Notes: a model not told the origin generated them from the letters alone. DNA of 64,000 nucleotides from Termitomyces sp. T153 (GCA_018296165.2 JACKQL020000040.1:124001-188000); one strand, 5' to 3'; shown: positions 35,102 to 47,852, numbered from the stretch's first letter. Numbers and translations are program-made.

Positions 35102-35500
35102 TGTATTTGTATTATAATCAAGGTTCTCTGGTCAAGTTGTTATTGTTGTATTGATGGTTGTTTTTAGGATTGTGGTCACAAGTTCAATTCTCCCAATTGG
35201 CAAAATATTTGGCTGAAGATTGCTAGGCATGTGATACTTGTCATCACAAGCTGTAATATATTAAGCCTGCCTTGTAGTTACAAGGTTCTAATATATGATA
35301 TTAACTGTACTGCCTGGGTAAAAGTGGACCACAGCTTGGAAATTCCTGGGAAGAACTAGTGAAGTGTTGACATAGAGGAAGGATGCAACAAAATAACATC
35401 AACATCTTATGAACAAGCATAAAGGAGAACAACTTCACTAATTATGCCCCTTGTTATCTTTCCTGCATTCATTCTGCTTGATCCAGCAGAGATGGGTATT

Positions 35501-35601
35501 GAGGTAGCAAGTGGGGAGGATGAGGTAGCAGATGGGGAGGATGAGGTAGCAGGTGGGGAGGATAAGATAACAGATGGGGAGGATGGGGTAGCAGGTGGGA
35601 A
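35501..35601. repeat. Minisatellite, ~21-base unit, five copies
   Basis: Units of the type GATGAGGTAGCAGGTGGGGAG repeat about five times with a few substitutions. Translations in several frames are repeated peptides (for example YPPHLL) and are not evidence of a gene. Confidence 0.75.
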
Positions 35602-36416
35602 GTACCATAACAGAGGCCAAGAACAGCATTGATATAGAGATAGATAGTTGAGCACAAGTGGAGTACCATTACTATTACCTGTATAGGTAACAACCACAGT
35701 ATGATCTTTATGAAGACCCTTTATGGCAAAAAAAAACTTAATTGTCAAGAGCACCTTTCAACTTAGGTTGAACATTGATTGGGGTATGATCCTTTCCAGT
35801 AACAGTGTACAACCCTGTCACTGGTCTTTGTAACTGAGGGGAAAAGAACCCAATCTAAGTAAGCTTCTTGCCTTAATATTCAAGAATACTAAGATCATAT
35901 TAGAATTATGCAACAAGGTGATAAGCATGTACCTGTGAATTTGATCATCACATTTGAACCAGGTCCACTTGTCATATTTCTGTTGTTACTTGTTTTACCA
36001 GTCTCAGTCCAATTTGGACCATAGTCTATAATTGGACTATTATAATACTATAGCCATGGTCAGAGATCAGATCCAAGGAAGTGAATTTGAGATAATTGAG
36101 TAAGAAACTGGTCTTGTGAAGATTGTAAAGAAATGGTCAAGTTGTGAAGATCATCAACAAGTGTGTCACTATTGCACAAGGAACTTTTTTTTGATGGTTA
36201 CAGGTGTAGAAGGAATAGAGGAGTCATCCACAAGCACTGCTGGGGCCAAAAATTGTTTCCAATGGAAAAAGAGTCAAAGAAACCTGTCATCTGTTTCTTG
36301 GCTAGCTTTTTACTATAGAAAAAGGCAAATTCCCTTTGTTCAAAGACATCTTCCATCAGAAATTGCCACATATAAAATGGCATAACAGGTTTCCTGTTGA
36401 TTTTTGCCTAAGGAAA

Positions 36417-37685
36417 CACATCCACTCATTGGGATGGTTTTTTGAGTGTCTCTAATTTTGCAGGTTTATCCCTATTTTAGTTAAAAACAAAGAGTAAGTT
36501 GCATGTGGGAATATAAACAGAGTCATGTGACCATGTTTGGTTATTTTTGGGAGTGGTTCAAGTTGGTTGAACCACATCTTGACCTTCATCCACTATCATG
36601 AAAGCTACTTCTCCTGCACAATGCTCTACTGTTGCTTCTCTCCTTCCTCAGGTATTCTCTGTGTCAGATTAAGGCTAAAACTGGTCTAGGAAAGTCTATT
36701 ATTGAGAGTTGGAGGTGAACAAGGAAAACCATCCTGGAGGCCATTCAGCTAAGCTTACTCCACATAATAAACAGGCTATTGTTCAACAAATCTCATCTGG
36801 GAGACTTGATATGGCTGTTTAGGCCACCAATTTTATTAACAACATCATTTCCAACCCTGTCTCTCCTCAGACTGTCCAGAATGTGCTGAAGGAGAAGGGA
36901 AATCAGTCTGCTACAAAGAGAAAAGTTCCTATGCTCAAAGCTAGGCATTGGCAACCATGACTTAAATGGGCTCAAGAGCATCAGAACTGGACTGTGGAGG
37001 ACTGGAAAAGAGTGTTGTGGACAGATGAGACAAGGATTGAGTCAGATGAAAAACAGTATGTGTGGAAGCTACAAGGAGAAGGCATTTCAGACCAAACCAC
37101 TATGCCTACTGTGAAACACAGAGGAGGGAATAATTTCATGGTATGGAGCTGTATGGGTTGGAATGGGGTAGAAAGCTGGTAGAGGTGGTGGGAATTATGA
37201 ATGCAGAGCAGTACTGTGAAATTTTGAATGACCAAGCAAAGGAGAACTTTGAAAAGTTGGAGATGAAGGAGGGTGCCTGCTACTTTCAACAGGACAATGA
37301 CTCCAAACACAACTCCAAGGAAGCTAACAAGTGGTTTGAAGACAATGACTTTGATGTCCTCTGGTGGCCAGCCCAATCCCTTGATCTTAATCCTATTGAA
37401 CACCTCTGGGAGTACCTCAAGAAGCAGCTTAGACAGTATGAAACACCTCATGGTGTGCATGAATTGTGGGAGAGGGTTGCAAAGGAGTGGGATGAAATAC
37501 CACCAAAGATATGCCAAAGATGTTAGAAAGCATGTCTAGAAGGATTCAAGCAGTTATCAAGGCAAATGGAGGACATACAAAGTACTAAATACCAAAATTA
37601 GAGATGCTTAAAAAACTGTCCCAATAAGTGAATATTTTAAAATGGCCATTACTCCTTCAGTTTTGATTTGAATTACATAAACTAA
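36417..37685 (+). mobile_element. Tc1/mariner-family element copy 2, ends truncated
   Basis: It is homologous to the element at 12416-14018. The left side begins within the inner part of the long inverted repeat (CATCCACTCATTGGG..) and the right side ends after TTTGAATTACATAA, so the outer halves of both repeats are missing. The transposase is less damaged than in copy 1. Loss of both outer ends means that it could not be mobilised. Confidence 0.7.
36598..37526 (+). pseudogene. Tc1-type DD34E transposase relic (copy 2)
   Basis: The N-terminal helix-turn-helix part (36598-36720) has lost frame through a deletion. From 36994 a clear DDE_3-type domain is read: LWTDETRIES with the first Asp, then, after a one-base frameshift between about 37150 and 37182, QQDNDSKHNS with the second Asp. 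LNPIEHLWEYL carries the catalytic Glu, with exactly 34 residues between the last two acids. It is the best guide to the ancestral protein, but it is not functional. Confidence 0.8.
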
Positions 37686-37689
37686 CAGG

Positions 37690-37823
37690 GGACACAGTTG
37701 GGCTGGTTAGTATTTGGTTAGTGTTAGTGTTAGGTTTCATTAGTGTTTTGTTAGGTTTTGTTAAATAGGCTTAGTGTTCAAGGGATATTTATCAAGGGGA
37801 GCTTGCTCCCCTTAGTTAAATAC
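37690..37823. repeat. GTTAG-rich repeat ending in a GGGGAGCTTGCTCCCC hairpin, copy 2
   Basis: A GGTTAGTGTTAG run, then AGGTTTTGTTAAATAGGCTTAG, CAAGGGATATTTATCA and the same AAGGGGAGC-TT-GCTCCCCTT hairpin as copy 1 (about 37796-37815). It lies five bases beyond the truncated end of Tc1 copy 2. Confidence 0.6.
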
Positions 37824-38270
37824 CCTTCAATTATTTTTAAGGCTACATGGTGATGTGCTTCTATGCCACTTAGCTGCCATGCAAAAAAACAAAAGAATGC
37901 CAAACACTAGCAATCAGATAGGATAGCTGGCAATAGGAAGTAGTGGGGATGAGTCAGTAAATATCTGAGAAAACTAGAGTGCTAAAAGGGTCAGGGGATA
38001 CAGTGACAGTGCAAGTAGAAAAGGCTGTTATTGCTAGCTTGGGTTGTTAAACTGTAACAAAAAGTCACTAAGTCACTGGATAATAAGAGGAGAAAGGGAT
38101 GAAGACAAAAGAATTGCTAAGAGGAGTGTAGGAAAAGTTGCTAAAAAAGGGGGACTAAATGGTAGGATAGAGGGGGAGCAATTTCATTAAGGACAGGAAG
38201 AATGGGCAAAAGAAGAGGACAAGGATAGTTTGCTAAGGTTGATAAGCACTTTGGGAAATGTTGCAAAAAT

Positions 38271-38326
38271 CTGGAGAAACACCTGTTAGAAACAGATCAC
38301 ATGGTTTCTAACAGGTGTTTCTCCAG
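38271..38326. repeat. Perfect 23-base inverted repeat with 10-base loop
   Basis: Arms 38271-38293 and 38304-38326 are exact reverse complements, with loop AGATCACATG. The surrounding sequence is otherwise unremarkable and AT-rich. It could be the end of a transposon or a hairpin RNA source. Type unknown. Confidence 0.85.
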
Positions 38327-39101
38327 AATCAGTTTAAATACAATGTTGGAATAGTAGACAAAGAGGTTTTGTGCTCCTGAAATATTACTAGAGAAATAAA
38401 AAAAAAATTTCCTTCACTTTTATTGAAGAACACTCAGGAAACCATTTATCTTATGCTTTTCAAACAATACATAACATGTATCTTTTTATCTTTCTGCAGT
38501 TATTATTGTTAATTTTCTGAACACTGTTTCTTAGTTAATTTTTTGTATGTTTATTTAAAATAACAGATACAAAATATTCTTATGGTTCCTTGAACACAGA
38601 TTAGAAACCTTTGAAATGTTTTCCAAGAAACTCCATCTAGAAATACATATTGCATTGACAAGCATGGTACTTAGCAAATGACAAGTGCACATGCATAGAC
38701 TTGCTCATTATGTTCAGAATATTGTGAATTTTGATCCATTTTAAATATGTACAATTATATCAATAAACTTATTTACAAGATACATGAAGACAAAGGATGG
38801 GCTACTGATTATGCAGAATTGCTTGTGTCAGGATATTGAGGGACTGGTAAGACTGTGACTACAATGCAGACACAGATGCAAAGCTTGAATCTGGCAAGCC
38901 AAGTGACCAACATTTGACAGCCATACTTAGTAACATGACTAGTTGAACACTCGAGAGCCACAAAATAAAAGACAACTCATGAAGGTCATCCTGAAACTCC
39001 ACAAGATCATTGCTGGCACATTTCCTCTTCTCTCCAGCTCTCAAGATTAAGATGCTTGGCCACTTCACTGAAATTGCATTTTGTGTGAACAATGAACCTG
39101 A

Positions 39102-39724
39102 TCACCTGAGAAACACAGAACCACTGGGACCAGGTTCACCACTAAACAATGTATTTGCAGGTGAACTACCCAAGGAAACTTTGCGCAGCTTGATAGTCTT
39201 GATCTCATTTAGAAATGCCAACATCTTGTCAGGTAGTATGTCTACTGCAGGCTGTCCCTGACATTTAGTTGAGTGTGGGGGGTTAATTGGTGCCTCAACC
39301 AGGATGGGAATATGTTTGAGTGCAGCATGGGCAGAGGCAAATAATGTCTCAGCACTTGAACCTGGAGGAGGTGGTGGCAGTGGTGGAGGTGCAGGTGGAG
39401 GTGCCCCAACATGTAGTGCATACAAATGCAGACATTTTGCAAGCTGTAGAGGTCAATTAAAAACAAAAAAGAGAATATCCAACAACTGACTTCTTTCTTG
39501 AGCCTCACCATCTCCTCCTCAAGCAACCTAATCCATTCCTTAATCCTGGACTCAGACTCCAACTCTTCAGAGCCATATTTGTCATCCTCATTGAGTGTCC
39601 TGCCCATTGCTGTGGTCACAAATGAGCCCACTCCATGTGATACAAAGTCAAATATGCCCATGAAGAAGTTCAAGCTCTGCACCATCATGCAGGTTTTCTG
39701 CAAAAAATAGCTCAACAAGGGCAA
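39102..39724 (-). pseudogene. Relic of a coiled-coil/polyproline/WH2-like protein
   Basis: In minus-strand order there is a segment with EDDKYGSEELESESRIKEW and RLLEEEMVRLKKEV (coiled coil), then a different frame with APPPAPPPLPPPPPG. After this come PDKMLAFLNEIKTIKLRKV and a GPSGSVF end. The last motif has the WH2 pattern (short amphipathic helix then LRKV), which binds monomeric actin in known proteins. The frames differ, as expected for separate exons or for decay. CpG depletion and lack of a complete gene make it a relic. Confidence 0.4.
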
Positions 39725-42105
39725 AGGCCTTGATCAAACATCAACAACCAGTATTCATCTTGAATTTGCTGTAATCACCCTTGTCACAATGGTGAAAACC
39801 TCAAACCACTTGCTTGAATCAACACTTGGCCATGTCTTTTAAAAAGAGTTTCAACCGGCAATATTCAAATCTTTGGCCCTCATCCTATTTCTGATGACTT
39901 GCCCTTGGTAGAAATATCTAAATCTTAAATTCCTCAATGGTCTCATCCCAATGATGATGACTCACAACTTCCGGCAACAGCCCACCTCACAAGCTGTACT
40001 TGAAGCTTTACATGGTACTACAGCCTATAATGAGTTTGATCTGTGAGCACAGGGCACTGGTTGAGCTTCCAACTGGCAATCCAAGCTTGATTCACAATAA
40101 GGAGCCATTGTTGCCACAGAGAGGATGAACAATAGTTGCAAGCTTACCAAATGGACTGTTTAGAGTGTACTGGCTAGAGCTGAGCTCATGAAAATTGGGT
40201 CTGTGTTCTTCTGTTCTCTTCATTTCTGCTGTGTAACATTGGGACAACACATCTAAAAATTTTCCAACTAATATTCTGCCTATATATACATCTCTCATGC
40301 CAATCCCCACGACAACATCTGTCATATCATTCTGAGCACAGCTTCTATGCATCTGACTGGCTTTGCTGCTCAGCTTAATGTTTCATTGGCTAATGGTTGG
40401 GGCATCATCCAAACAGTCACTGATACTGTTTTCATCAGAAAGTTGTTAGAACATTGGTCCCTGGAATTTGATAGAGAAAGTGAGACCTGAGCTGCAAGTA
40501 AATATAGGAAGGAAGCTTTTGTTGTTCAGAGGTACACCAAAGATTCAGTATTTGTAGGTAGCAGGAACAATCTGAGAGTATTGATACATTATACAGGAAA
40601 CCATGAGTGAGGGACCCATTGCAATGTAATTGAGGCCAGCATGATGAAAGACTATCAATGACATCAAGTCAAGTATTGTCACTAGAATTGAAGATACTAT
40701 GATGAATGACTAACATCATATACTAGTAAGCATTTCATATTGAATGCATAGGTGATACTCACAGCATACTTGATGCTGCCAAATTGACATTCAACCTGAA
40801 TTCCAGCATTGAACAGTAGGAGTTGTGCAATAAAGAGGTCACTAGAACTAGAGAACACTGGATGGTAGAGAACTAGCCTCCAGTTCTGAAAGAGTCCACT
40901 TCAGGATTGGTCATGATCATCATGACTGCTGCATGAGGGATGCTATCTGGTAGTGATGAGACAAATGAGGTACTAACCAGGGGCAGAAATTAGCTTGTAT
41001 GGACTGACAAGACTGCATGTGAGCTGATCTGCAGATGAAAGTAATGCTTCATGTCAAATAAACCAACAAGTATGGATATAAGGCCATAGCTCATCATAAG
41101 CCCTGAACATTGTGGCTTGAGTAAGACTGAATAACATGCTTTCTATTGGAATGGACTTAGAAGTATAGCCAAGCCAGCAATGTACAAGCCATCCATTGGC
41201 TTCAAATATACATCTGCCATGTTCTCATGGCATCAATAATGCCCATAGTGGAGATTCACTATGTGTCTTCTCAATTTCCTGGGTGAGTGATATAAATTGA
41301 TATCAAACATTAACAAAATTGACTGCAAATAGATGTACATCCAATACAACAACACAGCATTTGCCTTTATTGTCACACAGGAACTCAGCAAGGGTGCATG
41401 TGCTAGGCAGCTGTAACAAAGTTAATGACAAGTTTTGTCAAGTTAATGAAGGCCCACTAACATTATCTGGACTCATTGAACATGACTTCCACAGATCCTG
41501 AGCTGAATAACTATTGTCATGCTGACAGTATGAGTCAGAACATCTAACTAAACCAGGGAAAAATGGCTAATGAGCAAAAATGTCACCTGGAGTTGAGATA
41601 TCACACACATTTCCAAGCTAGCAAATTCTTTCCATGACTGCTGGAACCTATGTACCATCCACTTAACCATCAATAAGGAATTGATGTCATGAGAAAAAGT
41701 CATACCACACAGCAGAATGATGATTGGTGTGATAGACAAATAATGTGAGTGTATACTTAAATCTTTGAATCGTTGCTTGAGTGCTCAATCTTGTCTGATG
41801 AGCTCATAATGAATGTGCATAAATGGGTGGAAAACTGAATGCTGTAATAGAACTGAGGTCTTGTGAGTCTGAGGTGCATCAGCTCTCTGTATCTAAGATC
41901 ATAAGTAGGAAGAATGAGTTTTGGAGCCAGCATGGTGACATTGAAGGAATGAGGCTGTTGATGAATTGTGGGCTGTTCATGACAAAGTCAGTGATGACAA
42001 GAAGTTACTGCTAGGTTACACTCACAAACATGAGTGAGCTGGGTAGTGAGATGCATAAGCAAGTTTGTCAATTGACTGCAAAAGAAGTGAAAATCAGGAG
42101 TACCT

Positions 42106-42600
42106 CTGTATTGGGAGTTCTACAAGAGCTGTGAGATTGCACTTCATGATCTTCAAGGCGATAGATCTCTCTACCATGCCAACATCATCCAATCACTTTG
42201 CAACCTCTTTTGACATCTAGTATATGAAGGCCTTAGCCTGCTCTTCATTTTCAAATTGAATACCATACTAATCAAGCTAGTCAGCTAATGCAATGTCAAC
42301 ATGACACCTAAAAACAACCTATGTTAATATTGCAAGAAACAGACTTCCTCAGTTTATCAGATTCTAACTTTTTCTCATCAACCCCTCTCAGTGCATCATA
42401 CAATGTCTCTCCAGTTGACTTTCCCAACACATCATACAAAATGGCTTTACTCTTGTTCATGAAATTTCCAAGCATCATAACACCAAGTTTCTCATGTGCT
42501 TTCTGCTTTGCCAAAGAGATAAAACCATGCAAATCAGTGATACTGAGCAGGACTAAGAAATCTTAGACTTCTTCTGGTATAAGGTGATACAACCCTGCAG
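42106..42600 (-). pseudogene. REV1: REV1 (Y-family DNA polymerase) fragment
   Basis: Read on the minus strand, the segment gives LIPEEV, then KQKAHEKLG, then the helix-hairpin-helix/little-finger-type string VLGKSTGETLYDALRG and KKLESDKLRKSVSCNIN. After an apparent intron whose donor is damaged, it gives YGIQFENEEQAKAF and SKEVAK-x-LDDVGMVERSIALKIMK. The order and spacing match the catalytic-core end of Rev1, the deoxycytidyl transferase of translesion synthesis. At least three stops are present and the rest of the gene is missing. Retention of an intron-like gap indicates a DNA-level copy. Confidence 0.65.
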
Positions 42601-43012
42601 GCTTGGTCTGCTGAGAGAATATTGTATGTCAAGCCATCTTTTTGTGGTTCTCTAAAGGCTTTTTTCATGCACTGGGGTGGTGGATGTGGGAACCTTCTTT
42701 GTATTTGTGGTAATAGGTTCAGAAGAAGGAACAGTCTGACCAGTTTTTTTTATGACAATCCTGTGGTCTATAATCCACATCTCTTGGTTGTGGTACATGT
42801 TGTTCTCAGTATATTCCTATGGTGATCTAGACTCTGCAGTTAGACATCTTTACACATGTCATAAGCATCAATACCACTATGAAGGAATCCATCAGTCAAA
42901 TGAGTATGTGGGATAACAATTTGTAAGTGAAGCCAAATAATAAGTGAGTTGTTTGAAGAGGTGGGCAACAAACTGGGTGTATCAGAACACAAAAAGGGAG
43001 CAAAGAGCTTAG

Positions 43013-43375
43013 TGAACCTGAAACTCCAGAGAGAGGAGCTTGTGCAAGCCCAGAGCTCTGAAAGAAAAAGAGCTTAGGTGAACTCAAAGCTTTGGAGAGA
43101 CAATGAGCAAGTTACTTGGGTGAAACTAAGAGGAAGGAAAGAGTTTGGGTGAACTCAAAACTTGAGGGAAGGGAAAAGTTTGGATAAACCCAGAACTCAA
43201 GGGAAGGGAAGAACTTAGGTGAACCCAGAGCTCTCAAAGGGTTGAAGGAAGATTAGGACAAATTTGACACATGTGGTTCTGGCTGGATTTTAGCATAATC
43301 CAGATTAGCATGATCTGGCTTTTCTAAGTCCCCCTAATGACATCATCCTTGAATGCTCAAGCTCTGGGTTTATAA
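43013..43375. repeat. Foldback element A (array of ~32-base units, short inverted arm)
   Basis: About seven units of the type GAGCTTRGGTGAACYCAGAGCT plus a purine-rich tail run from 43013 to 43240. A centre with TTCTGGCTGG..GATCTGGC follows, then one unit in the opposite direction (CAAGCTCTGGGTT, 43359-43371). Same family as elements B and C. Confidence 0.55.
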
Positions 43376-44219
43376 TTCTACTGGAGATTCCTCCTGCATT
43401 GTTTTCTTGATTCTTGTAAATCAGCTAACATCTCAGTTTTCATTACTCAGGCTTATCTCCCTGACAATGGAAACATTCTCTGGAGTGTGCATGGACACTT
43501 TTTAGGTCATTGATGGTTTTTGCAGGCATTCTCAAGTACTGTGTGGTCACCTGGCATATACTCATATTTAGTGAGATGTCAAGAATCTAGTATCAGAAGA
43601 TCAAGAAATATATATAAGTAGTACAAATGATACAAATAAACCAGTTTACACTATATTATGAATTGAGTCCATTGGAAAATGTCAAATTACAGTACAGTAT
43701 AAGCCCATATTTCTCACTCCTATATAAATATTCATGTGATCCAACCACATTTCCAACTTCTAGTGAGCATTGTGTGTGAAGGCAAAGGCACATGTATGAC
43801 TATGTAGCAAGCACATGCAGCTGAGTCTGCTGAGTTGGGGGACTCACTGAAAAGCTTTGGTCACTCTGGTGGCTTCGTGGAAGTGCACAGCTTGAAGAGG
43901 GGAATGCTCAATAGTATAGATTGCAAAGATTCACCTCAACCCTCAATCCACCAATACTTTTGTAGTGCTGCTCCAGTATGGCTTCCAACATTTTAAGGCC
44001 ATGCCAAATTAAATCCCACAATATCCTGTGAGTCCTCCTGCAAGTCCTCCTGCAACCTCCCTTCAATCCTGATACTCAAGAGATTTTGCTAAAAGCCAAA
44101 GCCTTCACTATACACCATTCACCATAGCAAAAAAGAATACACATCAATCAAAACCAGTTCTTCTAGAGCACAGAGGGAACAAACACAAGATACATCCTGA
44201 GAGGATAGCTTTAGGTACC

Positions 44220-44942
44220 TCAAAGTAAGGTTCCAGTCCAGAGTTTCGGCAAAGGTCCACAGTGCAAAAGAGCAAATAGGTGTTTATGATGCATTATTGC
44301 ATAAATGCTTAAATTTTGCAGACTTTCTAGGTTAACATGCTTAAAAGTGTACCTTTCCTCTAGATAGACACATGCAGCATATCCTAGATCCACATTCAAT
44401 GTAGTAAGAGTATGACTGTCAACAAAAGTGCTGGCAGGATCTGAGCTGAAGTAAAAGGGGTACAGATGTATGGACAGCATAGTCAGAGCAGGGCAGGCTT
44501 TGAAGAGGACTTGAAGGCAGCATGTATTACACATAAAGGGAAACAGAGACACAGTTTTCAAGGATGAATATTGGAGATCAAACCCAAAAAAATGGTGATC
44601 AAATGGTAGGGAATTTTTGTAAGAATTTGAGAATATATCATCCATTCAATTTGAATCTGTATTGAACATGTGAAGTGTTACCTCCGATAGCTGTGAAAGC
44701 TGGCACACATCCCAAAGCACAAGATTTCTCAAGTCACAACAGTTTGCCTATATACAAAGGACCCAAATCTGGTTGGTCTGTCTTCTCAGCCAACAAAAAT
44801 TCTGTAACTGTGCTTCTGTAGCAGATCTTTCTGGAATCTGCATCACCACATTCATGGGTCTTAAAACAGAGTGGTGAAAGAATATTTTGGGGCTTATTAA
44901 TGTCTTGGATTCCTCAGGCAGAAGTTTGAATAATGTCCACAA
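44220..44942 (-). pseudogene. Possible leucine-rich-repeat protein relic
   Basis: Two minus-strand pieces (44748-44942 and 44220-44645) read as Leu-rich sequence with spacing like LRR/F-box proteins: SLKTVSLFPFM, then CPALTMLSIHLYPF, HTLTTLNVDLG and LESLQNLSIYAIM. No F-box is seen and the pieces are in different frames. Assignment rests on leucine periodicity only. Confidence 0.35.
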
Positions 44943-45217
44943 GTTTTAGAAATTCATAAGAATCATATACCACCTTTTTGACACCTGAATGACCTGTGTT
45001 ATCCACTCAGTGGGTTCATCAGTAAGATCTTTTGTGATCTTGACAATTTTGCTGGGTATCTCTGTGGAGACATCATTGATTGAAGGAAGCAGCATTGATT
45101 TCATCAGATCTATAGTCTTTATAAATAATTTGGGCTATCAAACTTCAAGCTCAACTTTACAGAAAACTTTGACAAACCTTAGCACCTGGATTTATTTATG
45201 TACAACTGGAGACAAAC

Positions 45218-45705
45218 AGAAAAAGCTTGGGCAAACCAAGAGCTCTGGAGAAGGGAATACCCCAAGGAAATTGGAGAACTTGGATGAATCCACAGCTCAA
45301 AGGAATGAGAGAGCTTGGGTGAACCTGCAGCTTGGAATAAGAGAGCTTGAGTGAACCTACAGCTTGAAGGAATGAGAAAGCTTGGGTGAACCCACAGCTC
45401 AAAGGAATGAGAGAGCTTGGGTGAACCCACAGCTTATGCAGGGAACAACAGTTGAACTTGAATTTTGAAGTCTCCCTTGTTTGGCTGTCTGGTCCCAGCC
45501 AAATATCATGCTGATCTGGATAATGCCAAAGTCCAACCATGTTCTGACTTCCATGTGGTTCTCAACCTTTGAGCTCTGGGTTCATCCAAGCTCTTCTCTT
45601 TCTCCAGAGCTCTGGGTTTACTGGCTCTTGCCTATTTCTAGTATCTGCTTGAACCCAGCTCTTCCCTTTCTCAGAGCCCTGGATCTGTCCAAGCTCTTGC
45701 TCTCT
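45218..45705. repeat. Foldback element B (repeat array, centre, inverted array)
   Basis: The left arm holds six units of about 33-36 bases (AGAGCTTGGGTGAACCCACAGCTYRAAGGAATG type) to 45440. The centre (45440-45560) contains TTTGGCTG..CAGCCAAA. The right arm (45566-45705) carries about four units in inverted orientation (GAGCTCTGGGTTCATCCAAGCTC type). The whole would fold into a long imperfect hairpin. Confidence 0.65.
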
Positions 45706-46786
45706 TTAGTTGTAAGCATAGATATAGGTTTGTTGGTATTCCAGAGCTAATGGTGAGGAAGTGCAACAATGGTCAAGGAATGTAGACAAGAGGACTCACT
45801 GAAAGATTTGTTTGCCTTGAATAAAGCCATGGTGATAGGAGGCATGAGCAAGACTGGTTGATACTCAGGACTTATTAAAATTTTATCCTGACATCTAGTT
45901 TTGCAATGTAGTTCACCATTATCTATTTTAGATCATTTTTTTGTAACAGAATTAATGAACAGCTATGCTAGTCTTATCAATGGGTTTATCAGATGAATGA
46001 GAAGCCCCTGGCCACCTCTACAGCTTAAGTCTCATTCTATTCTGGTCATCCCATTCTTCTATTTCTCCTCAGCTTCTCATTTAGTCATTTATGTCCACTT
46101 CTCTTTATTATTCCTTGATTCTCCTTCCATACAATAAATCCAAATTAAAGGGGAATGAAAAGGACTTGAGTGTGGCAGCAATCACATGTAAGTCTAGAGA
46201 TGCAAGGTGAAACCAAGTTCCTAAGGAGCTTCTACCTTGACAATTCCACTCTAGGTTAGTACTCTGTTCTCAGGAAAGTAATTTGTCTCTTTACAAGTTC
46301 ACTCTGCAGATTTAGCAAGATCTATATCATTATTTCATTGAAACAAGATGTCAAAGTATAGAATACAGAAGCAAAACATGAAACAATTTACAAATCTCAT
46401 GCTATTCTAGTGTCAAAGTTTTGTCACCAAGACTAAGCCTGTCAAGTTGAAAGAGGGCCTCAACAGAAGATTGTTCTTGAAGAACTTTGGCGTCCATAAG
46501 TTTCATACTATAAGAAAAAGTACATAGCTTGAAAACTGGATGGAAATCAATGAAGGTCTACATAATTGTTTGTGGCTTTGATCCCCATGTCCAGAATCAT
46601 CAAAGCTCTGTCATACTTCTCTACTTTGTCCAACCATTCAGAGGCCATGAGCCATATTTCATGGTGATGCCACATGTAGATAAATGCTTTATCATACACA
46701 TGCTAGATACAAGACATGAGAGTGGCACACTTGCCATTCTTTGCAAGCTCTAGAGGATCACTCTCCTCCCATTTCAGATAAGCTTT

Positions 46787-47784
46787 TCATTGTGCAAGAA
46801 GTGTATGCTCTGATCTATCAGATGTAGGAAGTGTAGGGAGAATGAGCTCAGAATGATTGAGGAGTGCAGGAGCAGGTGAGAGCAGTAATGTACATGTATG
46901 ATTGGAGAGCTGACAGAGAGTAATGAGGGCCCAAACATACCATGGGGCAAGATTGTTCATGACCTCCTCTGCCACAAGCCAGTTTAGGCTATACTCAAAC
47001 AACTTGAGTTCATCCCAGAATGTTTTGAGACCTTTTACAGGAACATGAACAATGTGGTGGTAAAGTTCTCTCAGTGCATGCATTGTCTGTTGCTCTCCCA
47101 ATATCCTCCTTATTTTTGCAGAGCATAGAAACTGGATATAATCCATCCAGATATCAGTGCTGTCCTTGTCCTGCTCAACATGGTGGAGTACAAACTCATA
47201 CACATCACAAATCATGTGACGTCTTGATGAAGCTGTATTTATTCATTTGTGGGATGTTGAATACATAAAAAAAATACAAATCAAAAAGCAACATACCTGA
47301 CATACACTAAATACAATTTCTATAGAAGAACTTCTGGGGATTTGGTGAGAAACCTTCTGATGAGGTCTTCTGCTTGATCAAATGTCAATGAATGCTGTAG
47401 GAAGTAGCCAATATAATGAGCCTGGGCAGATGACTGAACAAATGTGTCAAACATGTGAAGATGACCTTTAAGCCCACTTACAGCATTTGGATAGTGGTCC
47501 AATAGCAATTCAAAAGAGGTCTGTATTCTTTTTATATTGCATGATTCTTCAGCCAGAGCAATCAGTCTTTTCCAAGAATCTTAGTTGTATGGTTTTTCTG
47601 CTAATTTGGCTGAGAGCACTTCATAGTATGTTGAAGGCATGAGTTCATTTCCTATAGTAATGGAGGCCACTTTGATTGGTAGAGTGACTGCCTCTGCCAT
47701 AACTTTGAAGGGATAAGACAGGAGAAACTCAAACTTCAAGATAGTGATAGTCAATATGTGAGGCACTGGTGATGAGTGAGTCAT
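46787..47784 (-). pseudogene. RNA14: RNA14/CstF-77 (HAT-repeat) N-terminal fragment
   Basis: On the minus strand the frame reads YYEVLSAKLAEKPYN-stop-DSWKRLIALAEESCNIKR, then SFELLLDHYPNA and a HAT-type stretch ending AEDLIRRFLTKSPEVLL-stop-KLYLVYVR. A GTATGT intron follows, then YEFVLHHVEQDKDSTDIWMDYIQFL and FWDELKLFEYSLN. These match successive half-a-TPR repeats at the start of the Rna14/CstF-77 subunit of the mRNA 3'-end cleavage machinery. Two in-frame stops, one of them replacing the Trp in LWK, make it non-functional. The retained intron shows that it was copied as DNA, not from mRNA. Confidence 0.7.
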
Positions 47785-47852
47785 TCAAAGAGATTGAGCT
47801 AGAAAGATGAGGTAGGCACTCAAATTGGGACACAGGCAGCTTGAGGGTGATA

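Noticed and set aside
35501..35601. Possible CRISPR-like array
   Set aside because: The units are contiguous with no unique spacers, and the organism is eukaryotic. It is a simple minisatellite.
35407..35754. Proline-rich peptide repeats such as YPPHLL
   Set aside because: These are products of the 21-base minisatellite read in different frames, not a gene.
37690..37790. Telomere-like repeat (TTAGGG)n
   Set aside because: The tract is GTTAG/GTTAGTG-rich and irregular. True TTAGGG tandem units are absent.
34960..37823. Helitron with 3' hairpin
   Set aside because: The hairpin is present, but no CTRR end at the right distance, no TC start and no Rep/helicase coding was seen.
34960..37823. 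Flanking repeats as LTRs of a copia or gypsy element
   Set aside because: There is no TG..CA ended repeat pair, primer site or polymerase coding between them. Only the Tc1 relic is recognisable.
45179..45750. ORFs with ELWVHPSS-type repeats on both strands
   Set aside because: They come from the foldback repeat arrays. Similar peptides appear wherever the 32-base unit occurs.
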